64,000 nt of DNA from Leeuwenhoekiella polynyae (GTDB lineage Bacteria > Bacteroidota > Bacteroidia > Flavobacteriales > Flavobacteriaceae): assembly GCF_042683665.1 (NCBI RefSeq), contig NZ_JBHUOO010000007.1; one strand, written 5' to 3'. The position numbers were made by a program, and so were the translations under genes. This document shows, in pieces, positions 7,323 through 16,909 of the stretch (position 1 is the first letter of the stretch; each line of letters opens with the position of its first letter). The notes beneath the pieces are model-generated. The model was not told the DNA's origin and did not search any database. It worked only from the letters and a program-made list of their open reading frames with translations.

Positions 7323-9509
7323 TTGAAGCATGGACCATTGAATTTAAAAGAGTATAGCGCAAAGATTCGCAGTTTTATAAACAGTACCGATTTTGCTAAA
7401 GCGATACTGATCACTACAGGTATCGTAATTCCTATTTTAACGGGGTATCTTTTAGACGCACTCGGCATCGGCCTTGCTATCGGAACCGGGGTCTTGTTGA
7501 GTTCGCCAAGTACCGTAACCGGAAGTCTGAAAAACAAGCGCATCGGTATTGTGATTTCGGCTTTTCTGGGCGCACTCATCAGCCTTATAGGCAGTTATAT
7601 TCCTGAAGTATACTGGATACAATTACCCTATTTGGGGATCAGCATGTTTGCGCTTTCCTTACTTTCTGTATATGGGTTTCGAGCATCACTGATCGGTTTT
7701 GCCGGACTCTTTGCGGTGGTGTTGAGCTTCGCCAATTTATCGGCTTCCGGTTTAAGTCCGTTAGAACGCGCTGCACTCATCGTGGTAGGTGGAATCTGGT
7801 ATTTAGTCCTGACCCTTATCTACGATCTTATCGCTCCTAAAAAGCAGGTAGAAGAGCTTTTAGAAACCGCAGTAGCTTTGTGTGCGAGTTATATTGAAGC
7901 ACGTGGCGAATTCTTAAAGCAAGCCACCGATCGCGATACCGGACTCAATCGTTTATTCACGATTCAAAGTGAGTTTAACGAACATCTGGAGAAATTACGG
8001 GAGATCTTACTCATCAACAGGCATGCTTCCGGTACCTCGAGTTATTACCGAAAGCGCTTTTTGATTTTAGGCGAACTCGTAGATTTATCAGAATTGTCGC
8101 TTACCAGTCCTATTCCGCCCCGTAAAATGCACGACGTTTTAAAAAATTACCCGGAGCAGCTGGAAGCTTTTATTCAACTGAATAAAGCGCAAAGCGAAAG
8201 TTTAAAACGCATCGCCCACACCAATCTTAAAAAACACGATGTCAATTTAAGTCCGCTGGACACTGCCTTAAAAAACACAGCGCAAGCTCTGGAACGCTAT
8301 CTGGAAAACAACGCGTGGGACAGCAACTACCTGGTGGTTAAAAACCTGTATGAATTACAGGAAAAACAAGCACAACGTATTTTTAGTATTGCAGATCTGC
8401 TAGACCGAAACAAGAACATCAAAAGCACTAAATCTGATTCTACTCATGAGGTTGAACATTTTATAACCCGGCAAGATTATAGCTTTCAATTGATTCTGCA
8501 GAACCTCAACCGGGACTCCCCCATCTTTAGGCATGCCTTTCGCATAGCCGTTACTGCGATAGTGGGTTTTGGGTTAGGCAGCTTTTTTGACGTTCAAAAT
8601 CCGTATTGGATTTTACTCACCATTGTGGTGATTATGCGGCCTAGTTATGGCCTTACCAAACAACGTTCTAAACACCGCATCATCGGTACGCTCCTTGGCG
8701 CCGCAGTAGCTACCGGTATTGTCTACCTCTTTCAAGGTGATAAGATGCTCTTTAGAATTCTGGCTATTTTAAGCTTTATTTTGGCTCAGGCCTCCTTGCA
8801 AAAAAACTACCGTACCGGTGCACTTTTTATAACCCTGAGTATCATTTTTGCGTATGCACTTTTAAAACCCGATGTGCTTTTGGTGATTCAATTCAGAGTA
8901 ATAGACACGGCTATGGGTGCCGGTCTTGCTGCACTGGCCAATGCCTTTTTATGGCCTACCAAAGAAGCTAAAACCCTTAAACAAAACCTCTCCGAAAGCC
9001 TGATTGCCAATCGCGATTATTTAAAAGCAATAGAGTCTCATTATGAGACTAAAGAAAAGATTGCGCTACCCTATAAAATGGCTCGCAAGAAAGCATTTTT
9101 AGCAACAGCAGCTTTAAATGCAGGGGTACAACGCTTGTTGCAAGAGCCTAAAAAAACAGAACAACTCACCGGGAAACTCTATGAACTCGCGGTGCTCAAC
9201 CACGCTTTTGTAGGCGCATTAGCCTCAATAGGAACGTATTTACGCGGCCATAATGTGACCCGTATGGATGATGCTTTTCACAACTATACCGCACCTATTT
9301 ATAAGAATATGGATACAGCCATACAATTGCTGGAGCACAATACCAGCAATCCTGAAGTGGTCACGGTTACGGAAGGCTATTTTGGCAACTTATCCTTTAA
9401 AGAAAAAAACGAACAACTTCTCGAAACCCATATTCTCAGCGAACAATTAGAGTCCCTTAAAAAGCTGAGCGAGCAGTTTAACAAACACTTGAAAAATTTA
9501 AAAGGCTAG
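7323..9509 (+). CDS. FUSC/YccS-family inner-membrane transporter
   Basis: 728 aa with a duplicated layout typical of YccS/YhfK and aromatic-acid efflux (AaeB-like) proteins. A first block of about six membrane helices (residues 25-185) is followed by a cytosolic helical domain (190-390), a second membrane block with the FUSC signature N-P-Y-W-I-L-L-T (about 430-570), and a C-terminal cytosolic tail. Family members export organic or aromatic acids; the substrate here is unknown. The start is TTG at 7323: no in-frame ATG occurs before the first helices, and the N-terminus aligns without it. Convergent with the aminotransferase gene, 3 bp apart. Confidence 0.85.
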   Translation: MKHGPLNLKEYSAKIRSFINSTDFAKAILITTGIVIPILTGYLLDALGIGLAIGTGVLLSSPSTVTGSLKNKRIGIVISAFLGALISLIGSYIPEVYWIQLPYLGISMFALSLLSVYGFRASLIGFAGLFAVVLSFANLSASGLSPLERAALIVVGGIWYLVLTLIYDLIAPKKQVEELLETAVALCASYIEARGEFLKQATDRDTGLNRLFTIQSEFNEHLEKLREILLINRHASGTSSYYRKRFLILGELVDLSELSLTSPIPPRKMHDVLKNYPEQLEAFIQLNKAQSESLKRIAHTNLKKHDVNLSPLDTALKNTAQALERYLENNAWDSNYLVVKNLYELQEKQAQRIFSIADLLDRNKNIKSTKSDSTHEVEHFITRQDYSFQLILQNLNRDSPIFRHAFRIAVTAIVGFGLGSFFDVQNPYWILLTIVVIMRPSYGLTKQRSKHRIIGTLLGAAVATGIVYLFQGDKMLFRILAILSFILAQASLQKNYRTGALFITLSIIFAYALLKPDVLLVIQFRVIDTAMGAGLAALANAFLWPTKEAKTLKQNLSESLIANRDYLKAIESHYETKEKIALPYKMARKKAFLATAALNAGVQRLLQEPKKTEQLTGKLYELAVLNHAFVGALASIGTYLRGHNVTRMDDAFHNYTAPIYKNMDTAIQLLEHNTSNPEVVTVTEGYFGNLSFKEKNEQLLETHILSEQLESLKKLSEQFNKHLKNLKG

Positions 9510-9512
9510 TTT

Positions 9513-10649
9513 TTAGATTGCATTGAGAATGGCAGCGGCTTTAAGCAGGGTTTCTTCTTCCTTAGCAAAGCAAAAACGCAGCAATTGATCGTCTTGACCA
9601 TTCACATTAAATACTGAAACCGGAATACTTGCGAGTCCGTTTTCTTTAGTCAGCCGCTCTGCAAATTCCGGTGCGGGTTCGTCTGTTATTTTGCTATAAT
9701 CCAGCATTTGAAAATACGTCCCTGCGGAAGGGGTAACTTGAAATCGGGAATCCTTAATCGCCTCAATAAACACATCGCGCTTCCGTTGATAAAACGCACT
9801 TAGATTCAGGTAATGCCCGGGTTCTTCCAAATAGGTTGCCAGCGCAACCTGCGTAGGATGATGCACACAAAACACGGTGCTCTGATGTACTTTTCTGAAT
9901 TCGTGCATCAATGCTTTAGGTGCCAGGCAATACCCTGTTTTCCACCCGGTAGTGTGAAAGGTTTTGCCAAAGGAAGCCGTGATCAAAGAACGTTCTGCCA
10001 ATCCCGGAACACTTGCGACACTCTGATGCTGTTGGTTATCAAAAACAATATGTTCGTACACCTCATCACTCAGGATCAGGATATCTGTCCCATGCACCAA
10101 TGCTTCCAGACGCTCTAAGTCTGCTTTCTGAAAGATCATTCCACTGGGATTGTGCGGATTGTTGATGATCAGCATTCGGGTTTTTGGCGTGATAGCCGCT
10201 GCCACCGCATCCCAATTAATTGAAGTATACGGCGCTTCTAACTGCACCGGAACGGGAACACCTCCTTGTACTAAAATTGTAGGTTCGTACGTATCATACG
10301 CGGGTTTCAACACAATCACCTCATCGTCGCGATGCACAAAAGCGGTGATGGCCACATACAAGGCTTCAGAAGCACCAACGGTCAGGGTGATTTCAGATTC
10401 CGGATTGTAATATTTTCCCCTAAGCTCCAGAACCAATGCTGCAATCTTTTCGCGTAGGCGTAAATTCCCGGCTAACGGAGCATACTGATTGTGACCCGCT
10501 TGCATCGCTTCGGTTACCAGTTGGATCAAAGCAGGATCGGTATCAAAATCAGGAAATCCCTGTGAGAGGTTGAGTGCACCGTACTCGGCAGCCAGTTTAC
10601 TCATCACTGAAAAAATAGATAGCTTGCTATCGGGTAATTTACTACGCAT
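9513..10649 (-). CDS. methionine aminotransferase (class I/II PLP enzyme)
   Basis: 378 aa, normal full length. Fold-type I aminotransferase landmarks are present: LSQGFPDFDT near the N-terminus, the NNPHNPSG motif that binds the cofactor, SDEVYEHI, and Schiff-base Lys at residue 229 in SFGKTFHTTGWK. The combination of NLSQGFPDF and GWK-GY is that of the YbdL/MtnE-like group, which transaminates methionine and related keto acids (methionine salvage). The start overlaps the stop of the DUF3109 gene as TAATG at 10647-10651, so the two are translationally coupled. Substrate preference is inferred from the subfamily, not shown. Confidence 0.85.
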   Translation of the reverse strand: MRSKLPDSKLSIFSVMSKLAAEYGALNLSQGFPDFDTDPALIQLVTEAMQAGHNQYAPLAGNLRLREKIAALVLELRGKYYNPESEITLTVGASEALYVAITAFVHRDDEVIVLKPAYDTYEPTILVQGGVPVPVQLEAPYTSINWDAVAAAITPKTRMLIINNPHNPSGMIFQKADLERLEALVHGTDILILSDEVYEHIVFDNQQHQSVASVPGLAERSLITASFGKTFHTTGWKTGYCLAPKALMHEFRKVHQSTVFCVHHPTQVALATYLEEPGHYLNLSAFYQRKRDVFIEAIKDSRFQVTPSAGTYFQMLDYSKITDEPAPEFAERLTKENGLASIPVSVFNVNGQDDQLLRFCFAKEEETLLKAAAILNAI

Positions 10650-11221
10650 TAGTCTTTTCTAAAATGGTCTGCTACCGCTTCTAGCTCCTCGTACCATTGC
10701 TCCCCAAATTTACGGATCAATGCCTCTTTAGTAAACTTATAAACCGGCACTTGCAGTTCTTTACCCAGGCTGCAGGCATCATCACAAATAGGCCATTTGT
10801 GATAATTAACAGCTGTAAATTTTGAATACTCCTGCAAACGCACGGGATACAAATGACACGAAATAGGTTTTCTAAAGTCCACTTCGCCTGCATTGTACGC
10901 ATCTTCAATACCGCAAGAAGCGACCCCTTCCTTGGTAAAGGTTACGTATGCACACTCAGCCCCGTTAACTAAAGGAGTTTCCAACTCCTCTAAATCGGTT
11001 TCAATATGCGTGCCTTGTGCCTCGATAGCCGCAATGCCTTCTTCCCGTAAAAAGGGTTTTACTTTAGGGTAAATAGCTTTAAGAATAGCTACTTCGTTAG
11101 GTTCTAAAGGAGCCCCCGCCTCACCGGCAACACAACACTCGCCTTTACACGCGGAAAGATTACACACAAAATCCTTTTGAATGACCTCTTCTGAAACTAT
11201 GGTTTGATCTATTTGAAACAT
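10649..11221 (-). CDS. DUF3109 cysteine-rich protein
   Basis: 190 aa from the ATG at 11221. I prefer this start over upstream ATGs because homologues begin MFQI-, and the upstream codons overlap an exact -7 promoter element. Conserved cysteine clusters are visible: VCNLSACKGECCVAG near residue 25, ASCGIED near 100, PISCHLYP near 120 and ICDDACSLG near 145. This pattern resembles the metal-chelating Cys-rich families related to YkgJ and suggests a Zn or Fe site. Function is unknown. Upstream partner of the aminotransferase through a TAATG overlap. Confidence 0.8.
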   Translation of the reverse strand: MFQIDQTIVSEEVIQKDFVCNLSACKGECCVAGEAGAPLEPNEVAILKAIYPKVKPFLREEGIAAIEAQGTHIETDLEELETPLVNGAECAYVTFTKEGVASCGIEDAYNAGEVDFRKPISCHLYPVRLQEYSKFTAVNYHKWPICDDACSLGKELQVPVYKFTKEALIRKFGEQWYEELEAVADHFRKD

Positions 11222-11225
11222 AGCG

Positions 11226-11233
11226 CAAAGATA
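11226..11233 (-). promoter_or_regulatory. TAnnTTTG -7 promoter element (leaderless DUF3109 mRNA)
   Basis: On the minus strand the bases read TATCTTTG, an exact Bacteroidota sigma-A type -7 element. Its last G is only 4 bases before the ATG at 11221, so the transcript would begin at or next to the start codon. Confidence 0.6.
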
Positions 11234-11478
11234 CATTTTCTCAAATACTGTATCTGCTCCTGAGTAGTTAAGATACACGGCACTATAAAAGACTCACCAA
11301 GCGGCTATTAAACCAATAATCTACCTCGGGGCAAGACCCCCAGAAATTCCTCAGTAACAAATTTTCAATTTCAAGACGAGCCTCGGGATATTAAAGCCTT
11401 TGGCGGTGCCAATAATTCGCAGATTATGTATAGGTTAAATCTACCCACTAAACCTATTATATATCAAATAAATAGATG

Positions 11479-11486
11479 TAATTTTG
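11479..11486 (+). promoter_or_regulatory. TAnnTTTG -7 promoter element for marC
   Basis: TAATTTTG fits the Bacteroidota -7 consensus and lies 25 bp before the ATG. An AAAGGA purine stretch sits between promoter and start. No clear -33 TTTG is visible. Confidence 0.5.
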
Positions 11487-11511
11487 CGCCCTCTTTAAAA
11501 AAAGGAACGAT

Positions 11512-12084
11512 ATGGCATTTGATATTAAAGAAATCGTAACGGCAACGATGATCTTGTTTGCAATTATTGATATCATCGGTAGCATTCCCATCATCATTGG
11601 TTTACGTGAAAAAGTAGGACACATTCAGAGTGAGAAGGCTTCTATTGTAGCTGCCGTTCTTATGGTATTGTTTTTATTTGTGGGTAAAGAGATCCTTACT
11701 TTAATAGGTATTGACGTAAACTCGTTTGCAGTAGCAGGTTCGTTTATTATTTTCTTCATTGCTTTAGAGATGATCTTGGGTATTTCGCTTTATAAAGACG
11801 ATGCTCCGGAGACTGCTAGTGTGGTACCCCTTGCCTTCCCACTCGTAGCCGGTGCCGGTACCATGACCTCCTTACTTTCGATGCGTGCAGAGTATGCCGT
11901 AGAAAACATCATTGTGGCGATCATCATCAACATTCTTTTTGTGTATGCCGTCTTGAAAGCATCGGGCAGAATCGGAAAAATCCTAGGAAAACAGGGAATT
12001 AATATCATACGCAAAATCTTTGGTGTAATTTTGCTGGCGATGGCTGTAAAGCTGTTTACAACAAATATTCAAGGACTTTTTTAA
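11512..12084 (+). CDS. MarC-family integral membrane protein
   Basis: 190 aa with six predicted helices arranged as in MarC/SnatA. Landmarks are FAIIDIIGSIPI in helix 1, AVAGSFIIFFIALEMILGI in helix 3, VPLAFPLVAGAGTMTSL in the loop before helix 4, and a C-terminal RKIFGVILLAMAVKLF helix. MarC was once linked to multiple antibiotic resistance, but that link is not supported. The related SnatA is an amino-acid transporter, so an amino-acid export role is possible. It is followed 9 bp later by a small membrane protein gene, probably the same transcript. Confidence 0.85.
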   Translation: MAFDIKEIVTATMILFAIIDIIGSIPIIIGLREKVGHIQSEKASIVAAVLMVLFLFVGKEILTLIGIDVNSFAVAGSFIIFFIALEMILGISLYKDDAPETASVVPLAFPLVAGAGTMTSLLSMRAEYAVENIIVAIIINILFVYAVLKASGRIGKILGKQGINIIRKIFGVILLAMAVKLFTTNIQGLF

Positions 12085-12093
12085 ATACACCCC

Positions 12094-12315
12094 ATGAAAA
12101 TCGCACTTTATATCATACTTGGCCTGGCAAGCGCATTGCTTATTTTTAATCTTACTAAAATAGATTATAGCGCTCCGTTTGAAGGAAATAGTATGGTGGG
12201 CGTTATTTCGGTTATCGCGTGTCTGTGTGCTATTTTGCTGGTTGTAATCCTGATGATCTCCAGAAAGATTGCTGTTAAAAACAAAGAATTGAAAAGAAGG
12301 CCTAAGAACCAATAA
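12094..12315 (+). CDS. small two-helix membrane protein downstream of marC
   Basis: 73 aa. Two hydrophobic helices (about residues 3-20 and 34-56) are separated by a short polar loop, and the tail is strongly basic (KNKELKRRPK). The distribution of positive charge predicts both ends in the cytoplasm. It lies 9 bp after marC in the same direction, which suggests co-expression. I do not recognise a family. Confidence 0.6.
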   Translation: MKIALYIILGLASALLIFNLTKIDYSAPFEGNSMVGVISVIACLCAILLVVILMISRKIAVKNKELKRRPKNQ

Positions 12316-12332
12316 ACGCAGGGGTATTCTCT

Positions 12333-12626
12333 TTAGAGTAGCGTAACCAAAGTAGGGTTTATAAATTCATACACGATACCGGCAAAAAAAGTAAGTATCG
12401 CCAATACTAGAAAGATCTTGTGTAGTTTTTGAAACAAAATTGCCCGCTTGAGCTTTTTGAGCATCTTCCGGTTTTTAATACTAAGCATCTGCTCTTTGAT
12501 CTCTTCTTCTGAAAGATAAAACGGACTCACAGAAATACCACTGGAAATCAAGATGTTTGCACTGTTATCCAGCAATCTAAAAATCGCTGCAATGCAAAAG
12601 ACAAATATAGAAGCTATGATAACCAT
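12333..12626 (-). CDS. hypothetical two-helix membrane protein coupled to the S41 protease
   Basis: 97 aa. An N-terminal helix (2-18), an amphipathic, basic middle (EEEIKEQMLSIKNRKMLKK) and a second helix (70-90). Its ATG overlaps the stop of the S41 peptidase gene as TAATG (12624-12628). It is the third member of a coupled run: dCMP deaminase, S41 peptidase, this gene. No known domain; conserved position in related flavobacteria seems likely but was not checked. Confidence 0.6.
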   Translation of the reverse strand: MVIIASIFVFCIAAIFRLLDNSANILISSGISVSPFYLSEEEIKEQMLSIKNRKMLKKLKRAILFQKLHKIFLVLAILTFFAGIVYEFINPTLVTLL

Positions 12627-14215
12627 TACTCGTTTCTACTTAAGGCTATTATTTTCTGAATAGCTGCATCTTCTTCATTAATCAGCTTTTCAAAAACCGT
12701 ATTACCAAAAAGTTGCTGCGCCATTACGGCCTTAAGATACCGTTTTAAATCATTTTTGTAATCTTTTACCCGAATTTTAAGATTTCTACGATTCATATAC
12801 GTTACAAAATCCTGAATACTGGCATCAGATATGGTAACCTCCTCGTTAAAAGCTTCTAACGACAGACTGTTATAATACGGGCGGCGCTTTTCAATCAATT
12901 CAAAAATAAAGCGTGACATATATCCCGCGCGCAACGCATAGGTAATCGCTTCTTTCTCATAATTAGTATCCTTCGGGATAAACACATCCGGGATGATACC
13001 ACCCCCACCGTAAACCACTTTTCCTCCCGGAGTTACATACCGCAGACTGTCTGCTACGGTAATGCTGTCTACACTTTGCATCTCCCCGTTTTTATAGCGC
13101 GATAAGTAATCTTCATAATAGGCTTTATTACCATCTGCATACGGGCGTTGAATGCTTCTTCCTGTAGGCGTATAGTACCGTGCAATAGTCAGGCGCACAG
13201 CACTACCATCGCCCAACTCCATCTCGCGTTGCACCAGTCCTTTACCAAACGAGCGTCTTCCTACAATGACACCCCTGTCGTTATCTTGCAAGGCACCTGC
13301 AACAATCTCACTGGCCGAAGCGGAGTTCTCATTGATCAGAACATACACCTTACCTTGCTCAAACTCTCCTGCATCAGTAGCATACGCATTTTCTATTTTT
13401 CCCGTTTTGTTTTTAGTAAACAGAATGAGTTTATCTTCTTTTAAAAACTGATCGGCTATTTGTTCTGCCGCGGAAATATACCCTCCCGGATTACCGCGCA
13501 AGTCTAAGATCAGCTCTTTGGCTCCCTTCCGCTTCAGCGAAAGAATGGCTTTTTCAAACTCCTGAGGCGTACTTTCGGCAAATCGATTGATTTTGATATA
13601 CCCTAACGTATCGGTTGCCATATACGAAGCATCAACACTTTTTAAAGGTACAACGGCACGGGTAACATTAAAATCCAATAAGCCTTTAACTCCGGGGCGC
13701 TTTACTTTAAGAGCCACCTTAGTATTCGCCTTACCTTTTAACTGATTGGTAATCGAATCATCAGCAACAATAGCACCCGTTAAGGGTTGCCCATCTGCCG
13801 CAACAATACGATCGCCACCCCGAATCCCTGCTTTTTCACTAGGCCCGCCGGGAATGGCTTGTATGACAGCTATACTGTCTTTAAAATTGTAAAAGCTGAT
13901 CCCGATGCCTACGAAGTCTCCTTTCATACTCTCGTTCACCTGCTGCAATTCACTGGGGGGGATATACACCGAATGCGGATCGAGATTCTCCAGAATTCCA
14001 TTTACCGTAACTTCAACAATAGAATCGGTATTTATAGGATCTACGTACTCATAGTCGATGTAATCAATGAGCCGGTTGAGCTTTTCTTTCTTGGAGTTTC
14101 CCCCTAGAATGTTGGTGGGATTGTTGCTGTAATTAAACTGGCTGCCAATGTAGATGCCTAAAGCAACAGCCACGCAGAAGAATATGGGCAGGTATTTTTT
14201 TTGGTAACCTCCCAT
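12626..14215 (-). CDS. S41 family C-terminal processing peptidase (CtpA-like)
   Basis: 529 aa. A signal anchor at residues 8-25 is followed by a leading helical region, a PDZ domain (about 90-170, with the FVGIGISF carboxylate loop) and the S41 core with GYIKINRF and ELILDLRGNPGG. The catalytic dyad fits Ser300 (in SASASE) and Lys325 (in SFGKGLVQ), 25 residues apart as in E. coli Prc. Such enzymes cut non-polar C-termini of envelope proteins and act in the periplasm. Starts within a TAATG overlap with the deaminase gene and ends in another with the small membrane gene, so the three are expressed together. Confidence 0.9.
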   Translation of the reverse strand: MGGYQKKYLPIFFCVAVALGIYIGSQFNYSNNPTNILGGNSKKEKLNRLIDYIDYEYVDPINTDSIVEVTVNGILENLDPHSVYIPPSELQQVNESMKGDFVGIGISFYNFKDSIAVIQAIPGGPSEKAGIRGGDRIVAADGQPLTGAIVADDSITNQLKGKANTKVALKVKRPGVKGLLDFNVTRAVVPLKSVDASYMATDTLGYIKINRFAESTPQEFEKAILSLKRKGAKELILDLRGNPGGYISAAEQIADQFLKEDKLILFTKNKTGKIENAYATDAGEFEQGKVYVLINENSASASEIVAGALQDNDRGVIVGRRSFGKGLVQREMELGDGSAVRLTIARYYTPTGRSIQRPYADGNKAYYEDYLSRYKNGEMQSVDSITVADSLRYVTPGGKVVYGGGGIIPDVFIPKDTNYEKEAITYALRAGYMSRFIFELIEKRRPYYNSLSLEAFNEEVTISDASIQDFVTYMNRRNLKIRVKDYKNDLKRYLKAVMAQQLFGNTVFEKLINEEDAAIQKIIALSRNE

Positions 14216-14655
14216 TATTCGTCAATATTTTCAATACAAGCTACCTGTACTCCCGCGCGTTTTAAGAAATCAATTCCGCTGGGATCTTTATAGGCTTTAT
14301 TAAAAACCACCCGTTTGATACCCGCCTGGTGCACCAGTTTACTGCATTCGGTACAAGGAGACAAGGTAATGTAAAGGGTAGCCCCTACACAAGCCTGTGT
14401 AGATGAAGCTACTTTGAGTATTGCATTGGCTTCCGCATGAAGCACATACCACTTGGTATACCCCTCTTCATCTTCACATACATTTTCAAAACCCGTAGGG
14501 GTGCCGTTATATCCGTCAGAGATGATCATCTTATCCTTAACGATAAGCGCGCCCACTTGTTTTCTTTTACAGTAAGAAAGTTTTGCCCATTCGCGTGCCA
14601 TACGTAAATAAGCGATATCGTACGTGCGTTGTTTATCTGAAGTAATTGAAGACAT
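14215..14655 (-). CDS. dCMP deaminase family protein (ComEB-like)
   Basis: 146 aa cytosolic deaminase. The zinc site is complete: His73 and catalytic Glu75 in HAEANAI, and Cys101/Cys104 in PCTEC. The substrate loop NGTPTGFENVCE is typical of dCMP deaminases, which make dUMP for thymidylate synthesis. The missing extra zinc site of phage enzymes argues for the bacterial/ComEB type. It leads the TAATG-coupled group. A TATCTTCG sequence at 14698-14705 (minus) is a near-match to the -7 promoter element. Confidence 0.85.
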   Translation of the reverse strand: MSSITSDKQRTYDIAYLRMAREWAKLSYCKRKQVGALIVKDKMIISDGYNGTPTGFENVCEDEEGYTKWYVLHAEANAILKVASSTQACVGATLYITLSPCTECSKLVHQAGIKRVVFNKAYKDPSGIDFLKRAGVQVACIENIDE

Positions 14656-14742
14656 ATATTTATAAAACCGTACTTGAAGTACAAGCTGTTAAGCTTGCGA
14701 AGATAAAAAACTTAAGGTGCATAACATCCTCTAAAAAATGCT

Positions 14743-15327
14743 TTACCACGGATAATTAGCCATTAACATTGGGATTACCATACCGATGACCACTGCCGAA
14801 ATAAACAAACACCAGTCTCTCCTTGAAAATCTAAAGATCGTCTGGCAGATAAAACCTAAGATTAAAACAACCAATACAATGATGATCTGAGCAGCTTCAA
14901 TACCCAATCCGAATTCTAACAGCGGTAAGATTTTACTTGATAAATGCGCAGTCAACGATTTAAAAAAGGATGAGAAACCCAACCCGTGTATGAGCCCAAA
15001 GAAAAGTGCTGTTATAAACAATACGCCTAGTTTATCTTTATGAGCTCCTCTGCCGGCAGTAAATACATTGTATAATGCCGAGACAAAAATGGTAACCGGG
15101 ATCAAAAACTCTATAATCCCCCGATCTACACTAACGACGCCATAAACAGCCAGAATCATTGCGGTCATATGACCTACTGTAAACAACGTAACCATTAAGA
15201 GCACACGCCTCCAGTCTTTAAAGACATAAGGCACCGTTAATACAATTAAAAATAAAACATGGTCGTACGCCTTGTAGTCTAAAACATGCTCTAGACCTAT
15301 TTTAAAATAAAACCAAAAATCTGACAT
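14743..15327 (-). CDS. HupE/UreJ-family membrane protein
   Basis: 194 aa from the ATG at 15327, chosen because the next upstream ATG adds a non-hydrophobic tail and homologues begin MSDFW. Six helices. Landmarks of the HupE/UreJ_2 family are GLEHVLDYKAYDHVLFL in helix 1, FTVGHMTAMILA in helix 3, and LIHGLGFSSFF in helix 4, whose histidines probably bind metal. Classical HupE and UreJ import nickel or cobalt. No hydrogenase or urease gene is in view, so the metal and purpose are open. A TAGTTTTG -7 element lies at 15349-15356 (minus). Confidence 0.8.
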   Translation of the reverse strand: MSDFWFYFKIGLEHVLDYKAYDHVLFLIVLTVPYVFKDWRRVLLMVTLFTVGHMTAMILAVYGVVSVDRGIIEFLIPVTIFVSALYNVFTAGRGAHKDKLGVLFITALFFGLIHGLGFSSFFKSLTAHLSSKILPLLEFGLGIEAAQIIIVLVVLILGFICQTIFRFSRRDWCLFISAVVIGMVIPMLMANYPW

Positions 15328-15456
15328 AAGGAAAACTTGCAATTTCACCAAAACTACAATTATTTCCCAAAGTTGCTGTGTTAAACGTTAAACTATGTCT
15401 AAACAGAAATCTAAAAAATTAAGGCTTTCGTAATTTCATTTTTTAAAAGCAAACCT

Positions 15457-15906
15457 ATGCATCGCTTCTCCAAACTTATAGTGCCCGTATTTCTCACACT
15501 CCTACTCGTAAGTTGTGGTGCAACACCCGGGTTTACCTCCAGCCAGGACACCACATTACCCAATGCACCAGACTATACGTATATAGATACGAAAGGCAAT
15601 GTGTATTCCATCAGTACCAAAAAGCTCATTTATGATCCGGTTTCTGAAGACAATACCATAGACGGTCTGGATGATGAAGGCCGGCATCTGGAGTTGAATA
15701 TAGCGCTTAATGATTATGCAAAAATGGCTGCCGCTTGTGAGCAACAGTTAACCACTCCTCAGAACGAACTTCCTGCCAATTATACCGGTTATGTGATTCC
15801 CACATTAACCCGAAAAACCGCTGAAGAAACGGTGCAAATCGACCTCAGCATCAAAGCGGTAGACGAACTCGACTATATCATAAAACCCTTTTTAAAAGAT
15901 GAATAA
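15457..15906 (+). CDS. hypothetical lipoprotein upstream of brkB-like gene
   Basis: 149 aa. A good lipoprotein signal ends in the lipobox LVSC (Cys20). The mature part is polar, with a YTYIDTKGNVYSIS strand pair and a repeated aspartate-rich loop, probably a small beta-rich domain. No family recognised. The last 8 bases overlap the start of the BrkB-like gene, so the two are translated together. Confidence 0.65.
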   Translation: MHRFSKLIVPVFLTLLLVSCGATPGFTSSQDTTLPNAPDYTYIDTKGNVYSISTKKLIYDPVSEDNTIDGLDDEGRHLELNIALNDYAKMAAACEQQLTTPQNELPANYTGYVIPTLTRKTAEETVQIDLSIKAVDELDYIIKPFLKDE

Positions 15907-16909
15907 ACCCAAAAACCCCATACTCAAAAAAGGGTTTGAGTTTTTCATCTTTATGAAAAATACCTATCTGGCCTGGGATCGTAACGATCCCTTTGCCAAG
16001 AGTGCCATCATTGCCTATTACACCTTGTTCTCGCTACCTTCCCTACTGATGATTGTGACCTCAATCGCAAGCACGTTTGTAGGCACAAAAGCGGTACAGG
16101 GACGTATTCACGATGAAATCGCCCGTTTTATCAGTCCGCAAGTAGCCGTTTCTATTGAAGAAATGATAGGCAATGTCACCTTACAAGATGATAACTGGAT
16201 CACGCTGATCATCAGTATCGCTGCATTGATTTATGGTGCAACCGGAGTCTTTTTTCAGATGAAGAAGACGATGAATACCATCTGGAATGTCACCGAAAAA
16301 AACCAAAACTTCAAACGCATGCTCATCAACCGGGCTATTGCTTTTGGGATGGTTTTGGTATTGGGTTTTATGCTTTTGGTAGCCTTTGTAGTAACCGTAT
16401 TGCTCAACTTACTCACCGATTATCTGGCGCAGTTCGCACCCGTAATTACAGTCATTTTTGCCGATGCGCTACGCTTTTTGATTTCGTTTATATTCATCGC
16501 TTCCCTTTTTGCAGCAATCTTTAAGATTTTGCCTGACGTAAAAATGGGTTACAAGACCACCGTTTTAGGAGCGAGTATTACCGCGATTCTTTTTCTAATA
16601 GGAGAAAGCCTGTTGGGCTATTATTTTTCCAGTAGTAATCCTGCTTCGGTATATGGTGGCGCGGCGTCTATTGTACTTATGCTGCTCTGGGTAAACTACA
16701 CCTGCCTGATCTTGTTTTTTGGGGCTGAAATCACCGTACAATATGCACTGGTCAAAAAACATAAGATCGTACCGAGCAAGCACGCAGAATTTGCGCATAC
16801 CGAAGAAACCAAAGCCCTGCGCGAGAAACAAAAACAGCTTGATGCCGATAAAAAAAAAGCGATCGAATTAGCAACCAATCCTGAAGACCCCAAGAATCCT
16901 ACTTCCTAA
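15899..16909 (+). CDS. YihY/BrkB family membrane protein
   Basis: 336 aa. The N-terminal motif WDRNDPFAKSAIIAYYTLFSLP is diagnostic for the YihY/BrkB family (once misannotated as ribonuclease BN). Six helices follow up to residue 285, including GGAASIVLMLLWVNYTCLILFFGAE in the last one. The cytosolic tail (290-336) is charged and variable. Function is not settled for the family. Its 3' end overlaps by 11 bp the stop end of the endonuclease remnant on the other strand, which is probably the ancestral convergent arrangement. Confidence 0.85.
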   Translation: MNKPKNPILKKGFEFFIFMKNTYLAWDRNDPFAKSAIIAYYTLFSLPSLLMIVTSIASTFVGTKAVQGRIHDEIARFISPQVAVSIEEMIGNVTLQDDNWITLIISIAALIYGATGVFFQMKKTMNTIWNVTEKNQNFKRMLINRAIAFGMVLVLGFMLLVAFVVTVLLNLLTDYLAQFAPVITVIFADALRFLISFIFIASLFAAIFKILPDVKMGYKTTVLGASITAILFLIGESLLGYYFSSSNPASVYGGAASIVLMLLWVNYTCLILFFGAEITVQYALVKKHKIVPSKHAEFAHTEETKALREKQKQLDADKKKAIELATNPEDPKNPTS

